Positions 1 through 5,931 of a DNA stretch of 5,931 nt are shown in pieces. The DNA is from Deltaproteobacteria bacterium. GTDB taxonomy: Bacteria > Myxococcota_A > UBA796 > GCA-2862545. Positions within the stretch are counted from its first letter, which is position 1. Each line of letters opens with the position of its first letter. Location of the stretch: positions 1 to 5,931 of the forward strand of contig JAFDJI010000445.1 of the NCBI GenBank assembly GCA_019307545.1. Reading direction: 5' to 3'. The notes beneath the pieces were generated by a model. It searched no databases, had not been told where the DNA came from, and was given only the letters and a program-made list of their open reading frames with translations. The position numbers and the translations under genes were made by a program.

Positions 1-1392
1 AAGGCGGTGATCGACCTCGACCACCTGAAGATCAGCCTGTTCTCGGTGATGGTGGCCGGGATGGTGGGCCTGTTGAGCGCCTCGGGCTCCATGCGGGGAA
101 TGGTGGAGCGGATCCAGGGCGTCGCCCGCGGACCGCGGGGCGCGGTGACGGCGAGTTGTCTGGCGGGGCTGGTGGGGTTCTTCGATGACTACGCCAACTG
201 CCTGGTGGTCGGAAACGCCATGGGCCCACTCTGCGACCGGGTGCGGGTCAGTCGCGCCAAGCTCGCCTACGTGGTGGACTCCACCGCTGCCCCGGTGGCC
301 ACCCTGGCGATCGTGTCCACCTGGGTGGCGTTCCAGGTCGACGAGATCGAGGCCGCCCTCGCCACGACTCCTTTCCAGGAGCCCGCCTTCGGTCTGTTCG
401 TGCAGTCGCTGCCCTTCGGCTTCTACTCCTGGTTCACCATCGCCTTCGTGGGGATGATCGCGCTCTCGGGGCGCGACTTCGGGGCCATGCGGCAGGCCGA
501 GGAGGAGGCGCGCGTGGCTCCCTATTGGGAGGATGATGCCGAGCGGGTGGTGACGGGGCCGCCGGGGATCGCTGTGCTGTCGATCGCGACGCTGGTAGGG
601 CTCACCTTCGGCGCCATGTTCTGGACGGGTTGGCAGGCGCTCGGTGAGGGGGGTGCGGACGCGCGTCTGTTCGAGGTGTTGGGTGCAGCGCGGGCCTACG
701 ACTCGATGCTGATCGGCTCGGGGGCCGCGATCATCCTGGCCTCGGTCCTGTCGCTGGCCTGGGGCCGGATGTCGCTCGGGTCCCTCCCCCGCGGGGCGTG
801 GTCCGGGATCCGGCCGGTGCTGGATGCGCTGGTCATTCTGTACCTCGCATGGACGTTGGGGGCGGCGATCAACGCAACCGGTGCTGGGGACTACCTCGCC
901 GGTGCGGTGGGGCCCTGGTTGGCACCCGCGCTTCTGCCCGCGATCACCTTCGTGCTCGCGGCCCTCATCTCCTTTGCCACCGGGACCTCCTTTGGCACCA
1001 TGACGATCCTCATTCCCATGGCCATTCCGCTCGCGCTGGCCATGACCGGGGACCTGTCCAGCCCGGTGGTCCTGGCCACCACCGGCTCGGTGCTCTCCGG
1101 CGCCTGCCTCGGGGACCACGCGTCGCCCATCTCGGACACCACCATCCTCTCGTCCATTGGCTCGGGGGTGGACCTCATCACCCACGTGAAGACCCAGATC
1201 CCCTACGCGCTGACCACGGGAGCGATCGCCATCTTCGTTGGCTACCTGCCCGCCGGGTTCGGGGTGAACCCCTGGCTCCTCATCCTGGTCGGAATCGTCC
1301 TGGTGATCGCGGTGGTGCGGCTGGTGGGAACGCGCGTGCCGGCGGCGAAGGTTGCCGAACCTACGCCGCCTTCCGCCGCCGCTTCGCCTTGA
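1..1392 (+). CDS. NhaC-family Na+/H+ antiporter, 5'-truncated by window edge
   Basis: Inner-membrane secondary transporter that exchanges Na+ for H+; the exact substrate is not proven here. The frame is open to base 1, so the GTG at 7 is probably an internal valine and not the start. Relatives from memory carry roughly 100 or more further N-terminal residues. Counting from codon 7, the protein has many hydrophobic segments (about 10-25, 48-72, 86-108, 137-153, 187-206, 234-251, 270-290, 305-325, 330-346, 352-368, and two near the C-terminus). The motif FFDDYAN (58-64) is typical of this NhaC-like subgroup. GDHASPISDTTILSS (369-383) is the hallmark of the NhaC family (Pfam Na_H_antiporter). 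SFATGTSFGTM (322-332) is a typical glycine- and threonine-rich membrane segment. The protein ends in a short Pro/Ala-rich tail before TGA at 1390. The 3' end overlaps the convergent symporter gene by 32 bp. Family assignment is strong; the direction and ion specificity are inferred. Confidence 0.9.
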   Translation, partial: KAVIDLDHLKISLFSVMVAGMVGLLSASGSMRGMVERIQGVARGPRGAVTASCLAGLVGFFDDYANCLVVGNAMGPLCDRVRVSRAKLAYVVDSTAAPVATLAIVSTWVAFQVDEIEAALATTPFQEPAFGLFVQSLPFGFYSWFTIAFVGMIALSGRDFGAMRQAEEEARVAPYWEDDAERVVTGPPGIAVLSIATLVGLTFGAMFWTGWQALGEGGADARLFEVLGAARAYDSMLIGSGAAIILASVLSLAWGRMSLGSLPRGAWSGIRPVLDALVILYLAWTLGAAINATGAGDYLAGAVGPWLAPALLPAITFVLAALISFATGTSFGTMTILIPMAIPLALAMTGDLSSPVVLATTGSVLSGACLGDHASPISDTTILSSIGSGVDLITHVKTQIPYALTTGAIAIFVGYLPAGFGVNPWLLILVGIVLVIAVVRLVGTRVPAAKVAEPTPPSAAASP

Positions 1393-1969
1393 ACTCCCCG
1401 GCCTTGTGCCGGGCCCAGTAGTCGTCCAGCGCCCGCTTGACCTTTCCGGAGAGGAGCACCGCGCCGAACATGTTGGGGAAGGCCATCCCGAGGATCATGA
1501 GGTCGGAGAAGTCGAGCACGTGGCCCAGCTTGAACACCGCCCCGAAGAACACAAAGAACAGGAAAATGATGCGGTAGGGCACGGTGGCCCGGTCGCCGAA
1601 CAGCCAGGTCGCGCACCGCTCGCCGTAGTAGCTCCACGAGATCATGGTGGAGTAGGCGAACAGGATCACCGCTAGCGACAGGACTATTGGGAACCACTCG
1701 ATGACCGTGCCGAACGCCCGGGAGGTCATCACCACGCCCTGGGAGAAGGTGCCCTCGCCGACGTCGAGGTAGGCACCGGTAACGACCACCACCAACCCGG
1801 TCATGGTGCACACCACGATGGTGTCGATGAAGGGTTCCAGCAGCGCCACGATGCCTTCCCTGACGCCGTACTTGGTGGACGCAGCCGAGTGCGCGATGGA
1901 GGCAGAGCCCACGCCTGCCTCATTGGAGAAGGCAGCGCGCCGAAAGCCCTGGACCAGGGTGCCGATGAA

Positions 1970-1982
1970 GCCCCCGCCTGGG
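1970..1982 (-). other. Frameshift/deletion junction in the symporter gene
   Basis: On the minus strand, the upstream frame reads ...NAEEVPQA through about 1975 and the downstream frame reads GGFIGTLVQ from about 1975 onward. Joining them needs one extra base, so the lesion is a loss of 3n+1 bases. A run of five C (1971-1975, plus strand) lies at the spot. In AGCS proteins as I recall them, the segment between the Ile/Val-Pro after this helix and the Gly-Gly before the conserved FSNEAG region holds about 15-20 residues, including an AF.P.A pattern. Here that segment is essentially absent, so a deletion of roughly 45-60 bases fits better than a single-base slip. The sequence does not form a canonical X-XXY-YYZ slippery heptamer. 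Confidence 0.8.
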
Positions 1983-2673
1983 GCACCTCCTCCGCGTTGA
2001 CGACGAGGATCCACAGCCCGGCGAGGACGTAGATCCCGCACATGATCGGCACGATGAGGCTGGTCGCGGTGCCGATGCGGCGGATGCCACCGATGATCAC
2101 CAGCGCGACCAGGAACGCCATGATCAGGCCATACAGCCATGCCCGCCCCTCGAGGAGCGGGACTACGTCCTGGATTGCGGCGTAGGACTGGTTGGCCTGG
2201 AACATGTTCCCGCCGCCGAAGCTCCCGCCGATGCACATCAACGCGAACACCACGGCCAGAAGCTTCCCGAAGCGCCCGATCCCCAGCTCCTTGAGGCCGA
2301 CGTCCAGGTAGTGCATGGGCCCCCCGGAGATCGAGCCGTCAGGGCGCTCGACCCGGTACATCTGGCCCAGGGTGCACTCGGTGAACTTGGAGGACATGCC
2401 GAGGAAGCCGGCGCATATCATCCAGAAGATGGCGCCGGGCCCGCCCATGCCGATCGCGATCGCCACTCCGGCGATGTTGCCGAGGCCGACCGTGGCGGAC
2501 AGAGCCGAGGTCAACGCCTTGAAGTGGGGGATCTCCCCGGGGTCGTCGGGGTCGTCATAGGCCCCGGCGGTGACTTTGATGGCGTGGCCGAAGGCCCACA
2601 CGTTCACGAGCTGCATGCGGACGGTGAAGAACAGCGCGCCGACGATGAGCCACAGCACCACGATGGGGAACTC

Positions 2674-3186
2674 GCGGTTTTCGGGGTTGGGTAGCTTGGA
2701 GGGGTCGGCCCGGGTCGCGGTGGAACGTAGGCGGAGGGTGTCGGTGGAGGCCTCGAGCACGTCGAACATGTCGTCGCCCATGCGCACCCGCATGCCGGCG
2801 GCGATGGGCAGCGCGCCGTCGGGGACCGCGAACTCGGCGGGGAGGATGACGCCGCGCGCCCGGTCGATGCGGACTGCGAACGGGGCCTTGCTGTCCCCAG
2901 TCACCACGGGGTCGACATTGTCTTGGGACCCGGGGTCGCCCTCCGGGAGCGGAGACACCCCGTAGCGGGGCAGCGCCACTGCCTGCTCCGGGACGATTCC
3001 CAGGAGCGCGCCCTGACGCTGCACCACCTGGACCCGGATGCCGTCGAAGTCGCGCACCACCGGGGCGGCGAGGTCGGGGGACACCTGTGTCGGACTGGCC
3101 TGGGAAAGGCGCTGGTATATGTAGCCGGCCTCGGTCCAGGCGGTGACCTCCTCGCCGTCGATTACCGCGCCCACGCCCTCGCCGCG
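2674..3186 (-). other. Inserted soluble-looking domain within the symporter N-terminus
   Basis: Residues 80-250 of the symporter lie between the N-terminal segment DEVFGRFIVDYLDMVLFWDVIFW (about 52-74) and the first clear core helix FPIVVLWLIVGALFF (252-266). The family members I recall have only a short linker here. The insert has no long hydrophobic stretch, is rich in Asp, Pro, Gly and Val, and has alternating hydrophobic patterns suggesting beta strands (for example GIRVQVVQRQGALLGIVP, 128-145, and MRVRMGDDMFDVLEAS, 211-226). Because a signal peptide precedes it, it is probably outside the cytoplasm. I do not recognise the fold. Codon usage and frame continue smoothly into the transporter core, so it looks like a genuine part of the gene. 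Confidence 0.6.
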
Positions 3187-3427
3187 CGGAAGGGTGTTGT
3201 CCCAGAAGATCACGTCCCAGAACAGGACCATGTCCAGGTAGTCCACGATGAACCGACCGAAGACCTCGTCTGCGGACTCCACCCACGCGGCCTGCTCCTT
3301 CTGGGCCTCGAGATCTGCGCTGGTCTGTGGGACCCCTTCCTGGGCGGCTGCGAACGGGGCGATGAGGAGGGAGCACGCGAGCAGCAGTGCGGCGAGTGCG
3401 AATCGTCGAGCGCTGGTCAGCATGGGT

Positions 3428-3432
3428 CCTCC
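3428..3432 (-). promoter_or_regulatory. Ribosome-binding site of the symporter gene
   Basis: The minus strand reads GGAGG, then four bases, then ATG at 3423. The motif supports this ATG as the start and not the far upstream in-frame ATGs of the same open frame, and the start is followed at once by a signal peptide. Confidence 0.7.
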
Positions 3433-3531
3433 GGCGGCCCGGTACGTAGCACGCGGTCCGGTTAGACGCCCGGGGGTGGAGGAGAGGCGTATGCTGCTGT
3501 CCGTAGCAGGCCCAAACCTCTGAGGGCAGCT

Positions 3532-3537
3532 GGAGGG
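3532..3537 (+). promoter_or_regulatory. Ribosome-binding site of the penicillin acylase gene
   Basis: GGAGGG lies three bases before the ATG at 3541 (about six from the end of its GGAGG core region at most). Together with the lipoprotein signal peptide that follows immediately, it fixes the start. Confidence 0.75.
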
Positions 3538-3540
3538 GTC

Positions 3541-5865
3541 ATGAACCGTCTGTTCCGCGGGGTCGCGCTGGCTGGAGTGTGCTTCCTGGCGGGATGCGCG
3601 CTCTTCACCCTGGCGTCCAAGAAGCGCTCCTGGCCGGACGTGGAGGGGGAGGTGGCGGCTGGGGTCCGCGACCAGGTCACCGTGCACCGCGACGAATGGG
3701 GGGTTCCCCACATCCGGGCGGCCACCGAGATCGACGCCTGGTACGCCCTCGGCTTCATCCACGCCCAGGACCGCCTGTTCCAGGCTGACATGAGCCGACG
3801 CGTCTCCTGGGGGATGTTGGCGGAGTGGTTCGGAGAGGATGCCGCGGAATACGATGTGTTCATGCGGGGCCTGGGCTTCAAGGCGAAGGCCGAGCGCCAG
3901 CTCAAGGAGCGCGCCACGCCCGATGAGCGGGGAAGGCTGGTGGCCTACACCCAGGGTTTGAACGACGGGGTAGCGTCCCTCGACGTGCTGCCGATCGAGT
4001 ATCGGCTCCTCGGCCTGGCGTTCGAGCCCTGGACCCCGGTGGACAGCCTGGCAACGGCCTATGCAATGTCGTGGACTCTGGCCAGCAATCCGGAGACCGA
4101 ATTGGCCGCGCTCGCGTTCGCGGACCGGGTGGACGTGGAGACCCTGGATCGGCTGTTCCGATACCACCCGGACGACCCGGCAGTGGACGCGTACTGGGAG
4201 GAGCTGCGCACGGTGGAGGTGGGCGCGCTCACCGATGAGTTCGAGGCCTTCACCGGGGTGCTCGGCGGCCGCCCGCACATCGCCGAGGCCTCCAACAACT
4301 GGGTGGTGGGGCCGAGCCGTACCGCGGACGGTGCGCCGATCGTCGCCAACGACCCCCACCTGGTCCAGCACGTGCCCAGCCTGTGGTACGTGGCGGACGT
4401 ACGCGGCGGGCCGATGCACGTCGCGGGGGTCACCTTCCCCGGCTCGCCGGGGGTGATCATCGGTCACAACGAATCGGTGGCGTGGGGCCTCACCAACACC
4501 ATGGCCGACGTGGTCGACCTCGTGATCCTCGAGCGGAAGGGCGACCAGGGCTACGTGTTGGAGGGCGAGGAGCGGGTCCTGGCGCCGCTGCGGATCGAGG
4601 TCCCGGTGAAGGGCGGGAGCACGGTGGTCGGCGAGACGTACATGACCGAGGTGGGCCCGGTGATCACCGAGTTGGAGGGCACCCACCTGGTCGCGCTGCG
4701 GTGGCACGCGCTGGAGGTCGAGGACCGCACCATGGCCGCATTTGCCGCACTCGGCAGCGCCGGATCGGTAGAGGAGGCGCTGGCCGCGATGGACCAGCCG
4801 ATGGCCGTATCGCAGAACCTGGTGGTCGCGGACCGAGCGGGGGACTTCGCGTGGCAGGTGATCGGGTCGGTGGTGCGCCGCCGCAACCACACCGGGCGGG
4901 TGCCCTACCCGGGCTCGGAGCCCGAGTACGGCTGGCAGGGGTGGATCGACCGGCTGCCGGGAGAGCATGCGCCCGAGCGGGGGTACGTGTACAGCGCCAA
5001 CGCGCGGCCCGAACACCCCCTCGCGAGCGCGATCAGCACCGACTACGTGCCCCCCTGGCGGCACGGCCGGATCGCCGGCCTCCTGGAGGGGATGAGCGAG
5101 GTCACCCCTGCGGACATGTCCCGGATGCACCTGGACGCCAAGGACACCTTCGCGGAGGCCTTCCTGCCCCGCATGCTCGACGGCGTGGAGGGCTCTACTC
5201 CAGAGGCGAAGCAGTGCCGCGACCTGCTGGCCGGGTGGGACGCGATGTCAGCCTCGGATGCAGTGGGACCCGCGGTGTTCGCGGTCTTCCAGCGGGAGGT
5301 CCTCCGCGAGGCGCTGGTGGACGAGCTTGGGGAGGACGACTTCCGCCTGTACCTGGGGACGGTGAGCCCGGGGCGGAACGTGCTCATGACCGAGATCGAC
5401 GCCTTTTTGCAGGACCGTCCCGCGGAGGTGGACCGCGCCCTGCACGCCACCTGCACCTGGATGGCGGCGGAGTACGGGAGCGACGCGTCGAAGTGGACCT
5501 GGGGCGAGATGCACCCCCTGGTGCTCCAGCACCCCTTCGGCGCGCAGTCGAGCATGCTCAAGGGCTGGAACATGGAGGAGGTCCCCTGGTTCGGCTCCGG
5601 GAGCACGGTGGCGGCGGCCGGCTGGTCGTGGCGGGGGGGGCCGCTGAAGGCCACGTGGATCCAGTCGATGCGGCTGGTGATGCCGCTGTCGGACCTGGGT
5701 GCGTCGACGTTGGTCCATCCCGGGGGGCAGTCGGGGCATCCGAAGCATCCGAACTACGCGGACCAGTTCGAGCGGTTCGTGGAGGGGGAGACGGTGCCGC
5801 TGTGGTTCGATGATGAGGATGTGGCGGCGCATGTGGAGCACACGTTGGTGCTGGTGCCGCGGTAG
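3541..5865 (+). CDS. Penicillin acylase family (peptidase S45) lipoprotein amidase
   Basis: Self-processing N-terminal-nucleophile hydrolase that cleaves amide bonds. Family substrates include beta-lactam side chains, N-acyl-homoserine lactones and N-acylated amino acids or peptides; the substrate here cannot be read from sequence. The 774-residue length is normal for the family. Residues 1-19 form a lipoprotein signal with lipobox LAGC (Cys19), so the enzyme is probably anchored in the envelope. The alpha-chain region has DEWGVPHIRA (51-60) and GFIHAQDRLFQ (71-81). The predicted autocleavage is Ala250|Ser251 in EASNNWVVG, making Ser251 the N-terminal nucleophile of the beta chain. NDPHL (270-274) places His273 at beta position 23, where cephalosporin acylases also have His. 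GHNESVAWGLTN (308-319) is a conserved beta-chain motif. Asn426 in SQNLVVADRAG is the likely oxyanion-hole Asn (Asn241 in penicillin G acylase). GGQSGHPKHPNY (728-739) is the usual C-terminal motif. It is divergent from the symporter gene, 117 bp apart, and appears intact. Confidence 0.95.
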   Translation: MNRLFRGVALAGVCFLAGCALFTLASKKRSWPDVEGEVAAGVRDQVTVHRDEWGVPHIRAATEIDAWYALGFIHAQDRLFQADMSRRVSWGMLAEWFGEDAAEYDVFMRGLGFKAKAERQLKERATPDERGRLVAYTQGLNDGVASLDVLPIEYRLLGLAFEPWTPVDSLATAYAMSWTLASNPETELAALAFADRVDVETLDRLFRYHPDDPAVDAYWEELRTVEVGALTDEFEAFTGVLGGRPHIAEASNNWVVGPSRTADGAPIVANDPHLVQHVPSLWYVADVRGGPMHVAGVTFPGSPGVIIGHNESVAWGLTNTMADVVDLVILERKGDQGYVLEGEERVLAPLRIEVPVKGGSTVVGETYMTEVGPVITELEGTHLVALRWHALEVEDRTMAAFAALGSAGSVEEALAAMDQPMAVSQNLVVADRAGDFAWQVIGSVVRRRNHTGRVPYPGSEPEYGWQGWIDRLPGEHAPERGYVYSANARPEHPLASAISTDYVPPWRHGRIAGLLEGMSEVTPADMSRMHLDAKDTFAEAFLPRMLDGVEGSTPEAKQCRDLLAGWDAMSASDAVGPAVFAVFQREVLREALVDELGEDDFRLYLGTVSPGRNVLMTEIDAFLQDRPAEVDRALHATCTWMAAEYGSDASKWTWGEMHPLVLQHPFGAQSSMLKGWNMEEVPWFGSGSTVAAAGWSWRGGPLKATWIQSMRLVMPLSDLGASTLVHPGGQSGHPKHPNYADQFERFVEGETVPLWFDDEDVAAHVEHTLVLVPR
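4288..4293 (+). other. Predicted autoproteolytic processing site of the acylase
   Basis: These two codons encode Ala250-Ser251. By analogy with the S45 family, where the invariant Ser-Asn-x-Trp marks the new beta-chain N-terminus, cleavage here would give an alpha chain plus linker of about 231 residues after Cys19 and a beta chain of 524 residues. A separate linker-peptide boundary cannot be placed from sequence alone. Confidence 0.8.
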
Positions 5866-5918
5866 GCGGTTCGGGGTTCGTGGGCGTTCACGTCGCCGGT
5901 GGCCTGAGCAGAACCGCC
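5865..5918 (+). terminator. Weak inverted repeat after the acylase gene, possible terminator
   Basis: GGCGGTTC (5865-5872) and GAACCGCC (5911-5918) are perfect 8-base complements beginning at the last base of the stop codon, separated by 38 bases that contain smaller GC-rich pairings. No T-run follows within the window; C-rich sequence follows instead. It could be a terminator of a high-GC type, part of a larger structure, or chance. Confidence 0.3.
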
Positions 5919-5931
5919 CCCCGGCCGGATG

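Larger units (their letters stand above)
1361..3423 (-). pseudogene. AGCS-family sodium:alanine/glycine symporter, frame-disrupted
   Basis: Na+-coupled amino-acid (alanine/glycine) symporter of the inner membrane. It starts at ATG 3423 (minus strand), preceded by GGAGG. Residues 1-28 look like a Sec signal peptide ending AAAQ. Residues 50-75 match the N-terminal segment of the family, and 80-250 are an unusual insertion. The transporter core follows: hydrophobic segment 252-267, TVGLGNIAGVA (311-321, ion/substrate-site region), GGPGAIFWM (327-335, AGCS signature region), GGGNMFQANQ (403-412), and helices to VVNAEEVPQ (474-482). The match then continues one frame over, from GGFIG through FSNEAGVGSASIAHSA, ALLEPFIDT and STMISWSYYGER to a Lys/Arg-rich tail and TAG at 1361. 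Without repair, translation from ATG would run about 58 out-of-frame codons and stop at 1801, giving a 540-residue product that lacks the C-terminal third. The two halves together encode about 690 residues. Both flanks keep good family motifs, so the lesion is recent or is a sequence error. Family assignment is very firm; inactivity is an inference. Confidence 0.88.
3424..3540. promoter_or_regulatory. Divergent intergenic region, probable promoters for symporter and acylase
   Basis: This 117-bp gap separates two divergently transcribed genes, so promoters for both should lie within it or at its edges. A TATGCT hexamer at 3490-3495 (plus strand) matches four of six positions of the sigma-70 -10 box and lies 45 bases upstream of the acylase ATG, but I see no good -35 box at normal spacing (TTAGAC at 3462-3467 is 22 bases away). 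On the minus strand no convincing pair is visible. No clear operator-like inverted repeat was found beyond the trivial TACGTA palindrome at 3443-3448. Confidence 0.4.

Noticed and set aside
7..9. GTG at base 7 as the true start of the antiporter
   Set aside because: The frame is open to base 1, no ribosome-binding site can be seen, and the family has substantially more N-terminal sequence.
1393..1440. Bidirectional terminator between the convergent antiporter and symporter genes
   Set aside because: The genes overlap instead of leaving a gap, and I found no strong stem with a flanking T-run around the stops.
1242..1811. Minus-strand open frame of 189 codons spanning the convergent gene ends
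   Set aside because: It lies in a third frame relative to the symporter halves, its translation is Arg/Gly/His-rich, and it matches no family motif.
1970..1982. Programmed -1 ribosomal frameshift in the symporter gene
   Set aside because: The direction (one base read twice) would fit, but there is no canonical slippery heptamer and I saw no clear stimulatory pseudoknot. The apparent loss of conserved residues at the same point favours a deletion.
3424..5130. Minus-strand open frame continuing more than 500 codons upstream of the symporter start, antisense to the acylase gene
   Set aside because: The translation is low-complexity His/Arg/Pro/Val-rich with no recognisable motif, as expected opposite a high-GC gene. 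The ATG at 3423 has its own ribosome-binding site and is followed by a signal peptide.
4383..5813. Long plus-strand open frame inside the acylase gene
   Set aside because: Its translation is dominated by Gly/Arg/Ala repeats and it overlaps a fully motif-supported acylase in another frame; it is a GC-driven shadow.

Overview
This is a high-GC (roughly two-thirds G+C by eye) bacterial stretch with three protein-coding loci and almost no non-coding DNA. The last gene encodes a lipoprotein signal peptide and an N-terminal-nucleophile amidase, and the middle gene encodes an Sec-type signal peptide. Both fit an envelope-active, probably Gram-negative bacterium. The GC content and the type of transporter subfamilies would fit Myxococcota or another former deltaproteobacterial or marine lineage, but the sequence does not fix the taxon. 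No mobile elements, tRNA or rRNA genes, CRISPR arrays or phage genes are visible.

Layout: (1) 1-1392, plus strand: the 3' part of an NhaC-family Na+/H+ antiporter gene that runs in from the left edge. (2) 1361-3423, minus strand: an AGCS-family sodium:alanine/glycine symporter gene, convergent with the antiporter and overlapping its 3' end by 32 bp. Its reading frame is broken near 1970-1982. The two halves lie in different frames, and a short conserved stretch (about 15-20 residues by family comparison from memory) appears to be missing at the junction. It also carries an unusual insertion of about 170 residues before the first clear transporter helix. (3) 3424-3540: a 117-bp divergent intergenic region with ribosome-binding sites for both flanking genes. 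(4) 3541-5865, plus strand: a complete penicillin-acylase-family (peptidase S45) lipoprotein of 774 residues. (5) 5866-5931: a short tail with one weak inverted repeat.

A functional link is possible but inferred. An envelope-anchored amidase could release amino acids from N-acyl or amide compounds, a Na+-driven amino-acid symporter could import them, and a Na+/H+ antiporter could maintain the sodium gradient. The divergent arrangement of amidase and symporter would allow shared control. The broken symporter frame means that branch is either decaying or is affected by a sequence or assembly error.

I did not find a convincing undescribed multi-gene system. The observations most worth a second look are the broken symporter frame with its missing segment and the inserted extracytoplasmic-looking domain in that symporter.
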